Assembly (NCBI GenBank): GCA_964007475.1
Contig: OZ023275.1
Span: forward strand, 30,633,619 to 30,697,618
Direction: 5' to 3'
Origin: Hybos culiciformis
Lineage: Eukaryota; Arthropoda; Insecta; Diptera; Hybotidae
DNA: 64,000 bases
Shown: piece by piece, positions 1 through 9,530 of the stretch
Position numbering within the stretch: the stretch's first letter is position 1
Layout: every line of letters begins with the position of its first letter
The notes under the pieces: generated by a model
Seen by the model: only the letters and a program-made list of their open reading frames with translations
Databases searched by the model: none
Told to the model about the DNA's origin: nothing
Position numbers and translations under genes: made by a program

Positions 1-40
1 TTTTTTTTATAATTAAAAATAAAATTAAATAAAATTTAAG

Positions 41-192
41 AAGACCATTAGTTCCTAAAATAATATAAAAAAAAATTAGTAATTTTTCTAAAAAAAAATT
101 ATTCGATTTTTTTTTTGCAAAAAAGAAAATGAATAATTTTTTTTGGAAAAATTACTAATTTTTTTTTAATATTTTAGGAATTAGCTGATCTT
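41..192. repeat. Imperfect inverted repeat (hairpin)
   Basis: The segment starting AAGACCATTAGTTCCTAAAA at 41 is matched in reverse complement by the segment ending at 192. The arms continue inward through a shared TTAGTAATTTTTC block around a short T-rich loop near 110. This is a MITE-like or fold-back structure of about 150 bp. No clear target duplication is visible. Its right arm overlaps the start of the exon-like patch at 178. Confidence 0.6.
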
Positions 193-243
193 AAATCATC
201 CGGTTTGAAATCATTTCGAGAAATAAATTTACTTCCGTATTAA
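178..243 (+). other. Weak candidate terminal exon
   Basis: A T-rich tract ending in TTTTAG at 172-177 is followed by 21 open codons and a TAA at 241-243. The patch reads Glu-Leu-Ala-Asp-Leu-Lys-Ser-Ser-Gly and ends Leu-Pro-Tyr. The other two frames are closed. It is less AT-rich than its surroundings and could be the last exon of a plus-strand gene lying left of the window. Against this, its first 15 bases belong to the inverted repeat arm, so it may be chance. Confidence 0.2.
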
Positions 244-344
244 TTAAATTTTATTTCCTTGCTTCATTTTGAACTTTTTTGTTTATTTTTTTCATTGTAA
301 ATGTATTATTTTCAACTCCCTCTCCCATGCACATTAAAGCAGTA

Positions 345-524
345 TACAATACATGGTAATCAAATTTGTTATACAGCTCGTTGTGCATACACACAAACAC
401 ATAGACACTCGTCAATATTATATCACTCGACCTTCGGTCTCGTGATATAAATATGACTCGTGTCTATGTGTTTGTGTGTATACACAACTCGCAAGAATAA
501 CAAATTTTCTTACCATGTATTGTA
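345..524. mobile_element. MITE-like hairpin element, 180 bp
   Basis: The first 15 bases, TACAATACATGGTAA, are exactly reverse-complemented at 510-524. The arms stay similar over almost their full length, including the CACAAACACATAGACAC block, and meet at a central near-palindrome GACCTTCGGTC at about 429-439. Almost the entire element can fold into one hairpin. TA dinucleotides at the ends would suit a Tc1/mariner-type TA target, but a duplicated TA is not unambiguous. There is no coding capacity. Confidence 0.75.
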
Positions 525-678
525 ATCTACTATTAATAAAAAATAATTTTGCAATAATTTTTTTTAAGTTTGTTTTTAATCATAAATTAAATATTATATT
601 ATTATTAAATATTATTAGTATATCACGTTATTTCAAAATAGTAATTAAACATTGAAAATATAATGTTAATTTTTTTAG

Positions 679-747
679 ATTTATATAGCAGTTTTGAGCT
701 ATTATAATCCGCGGAGAGCTCGTAAATTCTGGGGTGATCCCGTAAAG
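679..747 (+). other. Candidate orphan exon, 23 codons
   Basis: A TTTTTTAG acceptor-like tract ends at 678 and a GTGACA donor-like sequence starts at 748. Between them lie exactly 69 bases, open only in the frame reading Tyr-Tyr-Asn-Pro-Arg-Arg-Ala-Arg-Lys-Phe-Trp-Gly-Asp-Pro. The patch contains CpGs (CCGCGG) in an otherwise A/T landscape and ends in AAG before the donor, as real exons often do. No partner exon is identifiable and I recognise no protein family. It could be an exon of a gene extending out of the window or nested within the transporter locus. Confidence 0.3.
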
Positions 748-1198
748 GTGACAATCTTTTCAACGATACGTGTGAAATTACAAAATTTTAACAATATTAT
801 TACTATTTTTACAATTCATTAGGATTAGACACTATTGAGATTTTCTATTTGGTTTTGTATATCTCATTTAAATTTTTGAATAAAATACAAAGCTTAGAAA
901 AAAAATCGTAACTTAAAAATATTTCCAAAGTTGTAACAAAAATATCAAACAGATTGAGTATTCAAAATGTTCCTTTATTATTATTTCTTAATATGGGGGG
1001 TTTTGAAAATAATATAAAGAAAAATTAATTATAATATGTAATAATTATTTTAATCAATGTAAGTTATATTGATGAGAATCTATAAATTTAATTATAATAT
1101 TTTAGTAGTGTGAAATCGGTTTTAATTTAAAATATTATTTAAGCTGATAATATTGCTGTTTTTCATGTGTGATTCTTGTGTAAATTTTTGGTGAACTG

Positions 1199-1545
1199 AC
1201 ATAACCGCGAATGTCATAACCACGAAAATTTTTTGTCATAACCGCGAAACTAGAATTTGTATGAGTTTCGCGGTTATAACAAAAATTTTTGTTATAACCG
1301 CGAAACTAATTTTATTTTTGTCATAACCGCGAAAATTTTTGTTGTAACCGCGAAATGATAAAAATCGAATTTTTGTGTTTCGCGGTTATAACAAAAATTT
1401 TTGTTATAACCGCGAAACACAAAAATTCGATTTTTATTATTTCGCGGTTATAACAAAAATTATTGTTATAACCGCGAAACACAAAAATCGAATTTTCGCG
1501 GTTATGACAAAAAATTTTTGTTATAACCACGAAACACAAAATTCG
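1199..1545. repeat. Array of palindromic TTTCGCGGTTATAAC repeats
   Basis: About thirteen copies of a 13-15 bp motif (TTTCGCGGTTATAAC or its reverse complement, with G/A variants) are packed into roughly 350 bp. Many lie head-to-head around an AAAAATTTTT core, giving palindromes of about 40 bp, for example at 1378-1417 and 1440-1479. Between them recur CACAAAAATTCGATTTTTGTG-like palindromic spacers. The repeats are GC-rich at the CCGCGAA core within A/T sequence. Open frames across this array only translate repeats and are not genes. Confidence 0.85.
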
Positions 1546-1574
1546 ATCATTTTAAAAACTGAAATAAGACCTCG

Positions 1575-1714
1575 AACAAAAAATGTTGTGAGGTACGCAC
1601 ACGGAGGGGGGGCAGCAGGGCGGCGGGCGGGCGGTTGGTCATTGGGATTTGCGGCTGGCGGTTATGTCATTCGCGGTTATGTCATTCGGTTATGTCATTC
1701 GCGGTTATGTCATG
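1575..1714. repeat. GC-rich patch and direct repeats of CGGTTATGTCAT
   Basis: A run rich in G (GGAGGGGGGGCAGCAGGGCGG, about 1603-1635) is followed at 1658-1714 by four head-to-tail copies of a CGGTTATGTCATTCG unit, one of them shortened. The unit is a variant of the motif in the neighbouring palindromic array, so the two are probably one satellite-like repeat in different arrangements. It ends about 25 bp from the splice donor of the transporter exon. Confidence 0.75.
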
Positions 1715-1744
1715 TAGCCAAATTTTTCATTAGATTTCACTTAC

Positions 1745-3520
1745 TTGAAAGGGAAAATTTCACTTAACAGGAACCAGGCAATACATGAAACTCCTGTACT
1801 TGTAAAAAAGTTAAGAAAGCAAAATGTCACCAACGGTAAGGAGCTTGAATCAAATGACACAATAGCATCTTTATCAAATGAATTATAATTTGGTGGAAAA
1901 TTTATTTCAGCGTACACCACTAAGCATGTACAGCATATCGTTGCTGCAAACAAACATATTAAACAAAGCCGCTTTTTACCCAAAAGGTGAATAGTTAAAG
2001 TAGTTGCTATATTTGCTATTAGTTGAATATGGCCATAATAAATCAACGCTTCAGAAATATCTATTGGTATGTTATATGCCTTGAAAATTTGAAATAAAAA
2101 TGGTCTCATACTAAGTACTCCACTGAAGTTACCAATAAGAAATAAGCCTATTACAATAATAAAAGCTTTGATATTTCTCATGTGAAAAAGTTCTCTTAGT
2201 TTATCCTTGAATTTTGGTGGTGGATGAGTGCAAATTATATTACTTTTCTGACATTCAATACATTTCTTTGAATTCTCACTGTAACGCTTGATTTCGTTAA
2301 ATTCTGTTTCAACAGCTGTTGGTGATACCCATCCTCTCAGCCATTGTAACGATTTTAATGCTTCCTCATCTCGATTTTTGGATAGTAACCACATTGGGGT
2401 TTCTGGTACGAAACAAATTGCCACTATTGCAATTATTGGTACTGATAAAATTATTAATGCTACCTGTCGCCATTTCACAAATTTAGCAAGGGTGAATACA
2501 GTAGTCATTCCTAATGTTACAAAAATATTTGTAGTAGCTATCAATATCCCACGAATTGAAGGCTCACTACAAATAAAAACCAAAAATATATACAAAACTT
2601 TTAACTGACTTTTACAGCTATATAATCGCCGGTCCAGTGCAAAAAGTGATTTTGTAAAAAGCTTAAGTTTCGAATAAATTGAGTTTGAAGTTTTTAAACG
2701 AAAACTGTTGGTTCTAGTTTTTGAAAAAACTGTAAAATATTTTTATTCAATAGTAATAAATATGATACCGTATTAAGCTAATGTGTCCTGTTCAGTAAAA
2801 AAAAGATCGAATTACATATTATATTTTTTTATAGTTTTATAAATTTGTTGCACAAAATTAAATTAAGTAATTTTAATTAAGTATATTTTTTTTTTTTGGA
2901 ATTAGCCTTATATTCACCCAACGAGTCATTTGAAATAAAACTAGGTAGTTATTTAAAAAAAAATTCATTATCAATATATCTCTATTTTACACTGGACCAT
3001 ATCCTACAAATATATTCACCAAATTTCAGCAATATATGTTATTGCTGGAGCTTCCATAATCCCACCTCCGAATCCTAATAAAATAATTCCTAAATATAAA
3101 TGTACCAACGAATCTGCTGTATACATTAAAAGCCAAGCTAAACATTGAGGAATATTAACGATAATCATAGCCCTTTTCCTACCTAAACGTTCAGTTAACC
3201 AACCCGAACCAAGACTTCCAACTAGTCGGAAAATAAATATAATGCTTCCTAAAAATATAACAGCAGTAGTTAGATTATATCAAAGATTAAAGTAATTTTA
3301 ATTTCTAATCGTACCAAACCATGAAGCTTGCTCATCCGTAAGATAGAGTATCTCATCTGAATCTTCTTTGTCAGAGTTCCGTAATACCGGTATCACAATA
3401 GTTGCAAAGACAAAGGTTGTCCCCAAATCAAAAAATAATAAATTTTTTGCTGAGCTTGCCAATATTTGAGGTAATACTGTTAGAAATTTTCCAGCTTTTT
3501 GTTGTTCTTCTGTACTGCTG
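1745..3520 (-). CDS. Facilitated trehalose/sugar transporter, Tret1-like (MFS), partial gene
   Basis: Three consecutive minus-strand exons fit together in frame: 3520-3315, 3248-3020 and 2566-1745. The introns are 66 bp (3249-3314) and 453 bp (2567-3019), all with GT...AG ends. Together they encode about 418 residues. Visible landmarks are an early membrane helix (LLFFDLGTTFVFATIVIPVL), the loop 2-3 motif GRKR, EAPAITYIAEICEPSIRG after helix 4, and the PETPMWLL version of PESPR after helix 6. Next come a cytoplasmic loop with paired cysteines and THPPP, and then FLLSEIFPFK after helix 10. This pattern is typical of insect Tret1-like sugar porters of the SLC2/MFS family, which move trehalose or hexoses across the plasma membrane. 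The substrate is inferred. The first coding exon (before the acceptor at 3521) and the last exon (helices 11-12) are not found. No stops or frameshifts interrupt the visible exons, so this is an intact but incompletely seen gene, or one that has lost its end. Confidence 0.88.
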
Positions 3521-4131
3521 CTGAAAAAAAAAATTTATTTTAGTTGGTATATTTCATTTGATTTTTTGATAAGATCTTAAACAAATTGAAAATGGGTTGA
3601 AAATAAGTTGTGTAATCATTAGATGATTTTTGCGTAATTAAAAGTTAGTATCCTAACATTCTATTTTATTTTATCTATATTTTGCTGGAAAGTATGTGTT
3701 ATTAATGATATTTTTCAATAATATAAATCTTTAGTGCGAGATGCTTTGAATGTGCACATTTTGATATTTATTTGGTTTTGATATAATACAAAATAAAAAG
3801 AAATAAATAAACAGCAAGTAGGTATTGTGTGCGTATCTCTTACTCCATTTTTATCAAGATTTAAATCACGTTCCAATCTTATTTTTTTTATTTTTTCTGA
3901 TTATTTTGAAATTTATTTCCGTTAAATAATTTTTTTTTAAATTAGCACATTAATTTTAGTTTTTTTTTAAAGAAAATTCAACAAAAATAGTGATATTTTA
4001 ATATGAATTTATAAATTCAATAAAAATATTTTCTTTCGATTTTGAAATAAAAATCCATGTTTGTACAGGTGAACTAATTATAAAAAAATATAATTAAGTA
4101 AAAAATTTTTTTTAAGAAAAGCCATAATAAG

Positions 4132-4354
4132 TTAAACCATAGATTAAGAATACAGAAAGATGGGAAGCTTCATACAACATTATTTTTGGTATTTTTAAGT
4201 CAATGTGTTAGTAAAACAAAATAAAATACGTGATAATTATCAATGTATGAAAAGAATTTTATTTAGTTTTACTAACACCTTCACACTAAAATAAAAGACT
4301 GAAAAAATGTTGTATGAAGCTTCCAATCTTTCTGTATTCTTAATCTATGGTTAA
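4132..4354. mobile_element. MITE-like inverted-repeat element flanked by TTAA
   Basis: CCATAGATTAAGAATACAG at 4137 is matched in reverse complement just before 4351. The arms run about 45 bp with few mismatches, through AAGCTTCATACAACATT. A second, inner inverted pair (GTGTTAGTAAAAC and GTTTTACTAACAC) lies within. TTAA occurs at 4132-4135 and 4351-4354, which suits a piggyBac-type TTAA target or a TTAAA duplication. There is no coding capacity; the superfamily is uncertain. Confidence 0.75.
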
Positions 4355-4548
4355 ACATAAGAATTTATTCTTGCAAGTTCTTGATAATAAATGTTCAAAC
4401 TATTTTAAAAAGCATTCGAGACCTTTTCAATGTACCAAATCAATATCTAATGAGCAAACTCCGCTTATTAGTCTTCATCATAATAGTATAATTTTATAAT
4501 ATTATTATTCTTTGTTTTTCATTCTGTTTTATTTAAAAAAAAAAGGTA

Positions 4549-5880
4549 TTGATATTTACATATGTTTCTTTAAAGAATACAAAAAAGCAGCATTTGCGTA
4601 AATCGCATGAATTTCAGACAATAAGAGTGACTTCGACCTTTAAAAATTATGTTTTTGAAGAACAATTCAAAAAAACCGGTGAGGCTTGTGTTGTTGCTTT
4701 GGATATAGCTAAGGCTTTTGATCGAGTGTGGCACTCGGCCCTGATTTCTAAAGTTAAATCAATGGGTCTAGGATCAGCCTTTGTCAATTGGATCAGCAAC
4801 TTTTTGTCTGGCCGTTCCATTCGTGCTGTTGTGGATGGGTACCAGTCACATATTTTCAACATCAACTCCGCTGTACCTCAAGGGTGTGTTCTCTCCCCCA
4901 CCCTCTTTTTAATTTTCATTAATCATTCTCTACAATCAACACTCAACCCCATCCACAGCTTCGCCGATGACAGTAACTTGGTAGCATGCTACGATTTTAT
5001 TAATAGGAAATCAGCACCTTCAAATGCTGTTACTACGAAACGCAATTTTCTACAAAGTAGCATAAATCACGACCTTTCCAAAATTTCACAATGGGGTCTT
5101 CTCAACAGAGTTGAGTTCAACGCATCCAAAACCCAATGCTGACTAATTTCTAGAAAACTGTCAACTTTTCATCCCCAATTTTCTTTTCAAGGCGAAAGTA
5201 TTGGAAAATCTGGAAGCCTAGACATTTTGGGCTCGAAAATAACTTCCGATCTAAGTTGGAAATCTCATATTTTCGAAACGGCAAAAAACGCAGCGAAATG
5301 TCTTGGTTTTCTAAAAAGATGTAAGCAATACTTTTTCCCCTCCGAAATTAGAATATAATTCGCATATATGGGCTGGTGCAACTAAGACCCATCTTGAGTA
5401 CCTGGACAAAGTTCAGAAAAGGGCTATTAGATAGATAAACGATCACCACACCACCAGCGTTTTAACATTACTCAATCACCGTCGCAATGTAGGTTCACTT
5501 TCAATTTTTTATAAATACCTTGTTGGAACGGATACGTGTTCCCTGGAAGTAAAGGCCGTACTTCCTCCACTTCAAGTATTTTCACACCAAACACGTACCG
5601 CTTCAACATCACACCCATATTTCGTCAAAATTCCCAGATGTGATAGAACGAGCTTCGGAGATTCGTTTTCAGTTCGCACCTCGAGAATGTGGAATGCTCT
5701 CCCATTAAAATTGTTCCCGATAACTGGCGCACGTTTGACTTACGACTTGTGCCGCTTTAAGAAAAGTGTACATGATAACTTACTAACTGTCCCACTTTCT
5801 AAACTTCCTTTCCATTATCAAATCCATAGATAAGATATAGTAATAGATGGCCCACTCAAAAGATCTACTACAGCGCCTGG
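4549..5880 (+). pseudogene. Decayed non-LTR retrotransposon (LINE) reverse transcriptase
   Basis: From about 4680 the translation shows reverse transcriptase blocks: VVALDIAKAFDRVWH (motif A), then SAVPQGCVLSPTLFLIF (motif B), then SFADDSNLV (the catalytic FADD box). The frame breaks at a TGA at 5140-5142. Downstream pieces in other registers still read as LINE C-terminus: LDILGSKITSDLSWKSHI near 5220, YNSHIWAG near 5355 after an apparent deletion, KVQKRAI, and a terminal RTSRMWNALP block near 5690. The 5' part, including any endonuclease, is missing. It belongs to the jockey/CR1/L2-like group of insect LINEs; the clade is not resolvable by eye. The copy is dead, with multiple stops, frameshifts and a deletion. 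Confidence 0.88.
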
Positions 5881-6149
5881 TGGATTTGTGAAGGGAAGGT
5901 GAACTAAAAAAATAAACTTTTTGTAGGTGGCAATTTATTTCTAATATATCAAATAAAATTATTAAAATTCAAATTTGCAGGAAAAAAAGAAGATTATGAA
6001 TAAAAGATAAATTTATTTTTATACAAATTTTTTATTTTCTTAATTTTTTTAGTTCATATCACATTGTGTTCTAACATTTTCACTTAAAATTCTATTTATT
6101 TTATTGCAATAATTATTAATTAATAAATTAAATGTATAATCTTAAATTT

Positions 6150-6174
6150 ATTATTATTATTATTATTATTATTA
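6150..6174. repeat. TTA microsatellite
   Basis: About eight perfect tandem copies of TTA/ATT lie downstream of the decayed LINE, within A/T-rich sequence. Confidence 0.9.
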
Positions 6175-6264
6175 ATCTTAAATTAACTTAAATTCCAATA
6201 AATCCAACTTTGTTTTTGTTTTTTTTAAATAAAATCCACAATCAAAATTCAAATATATTCAACT

Positions 6265-6293
6265 TTTTTATTTATTTATTTATTTATTTATTT
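6265..6293. repeat. TTTA microsatellite
   Basis: About seven tandem copies of TTTA. Such tetranucleotide runs often derive from LINE tails, but no element end can be tied to this one. Confidence 0.9.
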
Positions 6294-7190
6294 CTACCAG
6301 ATATTTATAATTTTTTCTCAAAATAAATCACCTACACGTCCAAACGCTTTTATTTCAAAAAAAATAATAAATAAGAAAAAAAGCTCAGCCGGCTGGGTTG
6401 ACAATAAAACAAAACGTAAACAAACAAGAGCGCCGCATGTGGTTGAAAGGTGAAACACATTAAGAAACTGAAATTAATTTTGTTCTAAGTGAACCTACCA
6501 TGATCAAATCCATGCTTCTTTAAGCATAAAAGGTATCCCACCTAGTGATTTGGTAACTTTAATAAAAAAAAAAACCTGGAAAGCCATCAGAAATTGTTGA
6601 AAATGAAAAAAAAGTTGTAAACATTACTGAATGAAAATACGGACCAAACATAATCAGTATTATTTTATTATTGTTTTGCAGCAAATTCTGTCTGACGAAA
6701 AAATTCTTTTTGAAACGTAGTTCCTTATCAGACGCTCTTGTGGTAAAACTTGCTGGAAATTTCGACAGAAAAGTGTCGCTAAACATATGTTATAAAAAAA
6801 AAAACATGATAGTGTACATAAAAAAAAAATTAAAACAGCTGAGATGGAATGTGTGTACGGTGACGTAGTTTTTATTTTCATAAGTATTTCTCTTTTTTTT
6901 TGGGATTTTTTTAAAAAAATAAAAATTTGATTCAAAATCAAAATCGAAAAAAATAAAAAAAATTTACCCAAAACCGGCAGTCGAAGCCTCCTTTCAACAT
7001 TATTTTTTGTATTATGAATTTCTAAATTTTCCAAAATTTCTTTGTACCGCGAAAATTTTTTAAATTCACTATTGTGTTCAGAAAATTTTTGTTTTTTTAT
7101 TTAATTTTGAATTTTTTATTATAATTAATTTTTTTTTTAAATATAAAACAAAACTCACTTTTTTATTTTACTTGTTATTATATTTTTTAT
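6294..7190. other. Unassigned A/T-rich spacer
   Basis: No gene is supported here. The open frames on both strands are short and dominated by Phe, Lys, Ile and Asn, with no motif. A slightly less AT-rich patch at about 6385-6500 contains the palindrome CAGCCGGCTG but is stop-rich in all frames. Confidence 0.6.
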
Positions 7191-7191
7191 T

Positions 7192-8705
7192 TTTTATTTA
7201 TTTATTTATTTAGATATTTATTTATTTATTTATTTCATATCTGCTTAATACAAACAGTTTACAAAAAAGCTTAAATCTACAGTTTACAAAAAATATACAT
7301 TATCAAAGCAAAAATTTACTTACATAATTAATTATTTATTATTATTATAATAAAAAACAAAAAATGATCATCTTAGCAAAAAATTAAATTACATAACATA
7401 ATTCTATTCGTAAGAAATAAAATATTTTTAGCGAAAGTCAATACGGTTAAATAATCGAGTTTTTTGAATATGTTTTGATAAGGAAAGGTCAATGAAATCT
7501 TTGTATCTATTACCCAAAATCAACATTCGATTGACAGGTTCAAATTTACAATAATTAGTTCTATGGGGAAAAGTAACAAAGAGATTTGGGGAGCGCAATC
7601 TGAAATTAGTAGTAAAATGAATTTTATTGGAAATATATTTGGATACTATATTATTGTTAATAATTTCAATTAGGAAAATGAGATCAGCCACCTCTCGCCT
7701 TTTTTCCAATGAAGTCAAATTAATCAAATTAAGTCTGTTGTGATAAGATGGAAGAACAAGTGGGTCAGACCAAGGTAAGTTACGTAAAGCAAATCTCAGA
7801 AATTTTTTCTGAATGGATTCAATTCTATCAATGTGAACTTGATAGAACGGAGACCAGACTTGGCTGGCATATTCCAAATTGGGTCGGACCAAAGTCATAA
7901 ATAGAGCTTTTAAAGTATAGGGATCTGGAAAATCTTTGGACCAACGTTTACGAAACCCAACAATGAATTGGCCTTGTTTATGATATAGGTGTAATGATTT
8001 TTAAAAGAAAGTTTTTCATCAAAGTAAATGCCGAGATCTTTGATTGATTCAACTCTTTCCAAAGGTTCGTTGTTAAAAGAGTAAGATGTTTGAATTCTAT
8101 TTACTCGACGGGAATAAGTCACAAATTGGCATTTTCCAATATTAAGCTTAAGATTATTAACATGACACCAATTATAGAAGTTGTCTAGGTCATGTTGAAG
8201 CAGAGAGCTGTCAGATTCAGTCACAATTTTTTTGAAAAATTTCATATCATCTGCATATATCTGCACTTCACAATGGTTTAGAACGGAAATGACGTCATTT
8301 ACAGAAATGATAAAAAGTAATGGGCCTAAGTGACTACCTTGGGGAACTCCGGAGTTTGCTGAAATCGGGGATGATGTAACGCCTCTGAAAGTGACATTGT
8401 AACTTCTTCCCGAGAGGTAAGACTGTATCCAGTTGAGAAAATATTCAGGGAAGCCGTAAGCTTTCAATTTAAGAAGAATTACGCTATGTGGTAAGATGTC
8501 AAAAGCTTTACTTAAGTCAGTATAGACGACGTCTGTTTGAAAACCTTCCTCCATGTTAGCTAGAAATTTGGAAGTACATTCAACTAAGTTTGTTGTGGTC
8601 GATTTATGCTTCATAAAACCGTGTTGGTTATCAACAAGAAATTTTGTGCATGAGGATAAATTTCGTCAAAGATTATGAGTTCAAACAGTTTTGGGATTGA
8701 GGAAA
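7192..8705 (-). pseudogene. 5'-truncated non-LTR retrotransposon (LINE), minus strand
   Basis: Reading leftward from about 8705, the translation enters at a SIPKLFE block and continues through STTTNLVE, DVVYTDLSKAFDILPH (motif A), NSGVPQGSHLGPLLF (motif B) and YADDMKFFKK. The catalytic YADD is intact. It then runs through an RNase-H-less C-terminal part with LEYASQVWSPFYQ and KKFLRFALRNLPW to a stop near 7428. There are at least two frameshifts, one near 8610 and one near 7905-7960. The 3' end is an (AAAT)n tail, seen on the plus strand as TTTA repeats at 7192-7235. It is the same family as the plus-strand LINE at 11.3-13.6 kb. The upstream half of the ORF and any ORF1 or endonuclease are missing. 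Confidence 0.9.
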
Positions 8706-8807
8706 GTTTTGCGATTGTGTAATATAATACACAAAAATATCAAAATACTTACCATACTTACCAGAAAAATAAAAAATAAAATAAAATATGTAATACACAA
8801 AAATATC

Positions 8808-9530
8808 CAGGGGTGCAATCATATAACAATTGTCACCGGTCGACAATCGACAATTGTCACAAAATTTAACAATTGTCGAATTTTTGTTTCATGTAATTTT
8901 AAAAACTGGAAAATTCATTTCTCATAATTTTATTGAGAAATTAACTAAAAAAATTTTAAATATTTGCCGACCTCGATCATAAAAGCGACCATGTCGATTT
9001 TTTTGCTAAACGTAAAAAGATCGCGAATTTTAGTTTATCGTTTAAAAAAAATATATATACACATATATAGAGAATTTGGCTAAAATGCAGCTTCGATTTC
9101 GCTGAAACTTGGTGAGGAGGTAGAAGTGGTGACCTAACCCGCAAGTTCAAGAGGATTTTTTTCAGAAAACGCTGAGTTTAGGAGATAAGGCCCACAAAGT
9201 TTTCATACATACCTTCATACATACATTAAGATTGTTCCGAAAAAAAAATAGGACAAATAGGAGCAAAAAAAAATTTTCTGTATATGAAACATATGAAAGA
9301 TTTGGTAGGTCATATTTTCGAAACGGGGGGTTTCGTGAAAAAAATCCTCTTGGATTTCGAGGTTTAATCACCTCATCTGCCTCCTCCCCAAATTTCAGCT
9401 AAATCGACGTTCATTTACTATAGAGACGACCAAAAAATAGCTGTCGTTTTATTTTGATAGACAATTCATGATAATTTAAGTTATAGGAAGCAAATTTTTT
9501 TTCTCGACAATTGACTACAAAATTTTGGAA
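8808..9530. mobile_element. Old, diverged fold-back element
   Basis: The left half and the reverse complement of the right half can be aligned in order. An AACAATTGTCGA block at about 8869 matches TCGACAATTGAC near 9503. An ATCATAAAAGCGAC block at about 8976 matches a block near 9450. The best-conserved pair is GCTGAAACTTGGTGAGGAGG at 9101-9120 against the reverse complement of 9382-9401. Both arms share AAGAGGATTTTTTTCA. Similarity is about 80 percent in the best block. The left end CAGGGGTGC resembles hAT-type termini, but no matching right terminus or target duplication is found. There is no coding capacity. Confidence 0.55.

Noticed and set aside
1199..1545. CRISPR-like array of repeats
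   Set aside because: The repeats are inverted as often as direct, the spacers are themselves similar palindromes, and the window is eukaryotic.
1375..1767. Open frame of 130 codons across the palindromic array
   Set aside because: It translates the TTTCGCGGTTATAAC repeats (recurring Tyr-Asn-Arg strings) and then runs into transporter exon sequence antisense. It has no independent gene evidence.
2288..2608. Plus-strand open frame over the transporter exon
   Set aside because: It is the antisense shadow of the minus-strand sugar transporter exon.
4647..4865. Minus-strand frame over the decayed LINE
   Set aside because: It is the complement of the reverse transcriptase motifs, which read correctly on the plus strand.
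6660..7034. Minus-strand frame of 124 codons rich in Phe and Lys
   Set aside because: It is low-complexity A/T translation with no signal, domain, splice or promoter support.
8729..8807. Direct repeat TAATACACAAAAATATC as a LINE target duplication
   Set aside because: Both copies lie on the same side of the minus-strand LINE, so they cannot be its target duplication.
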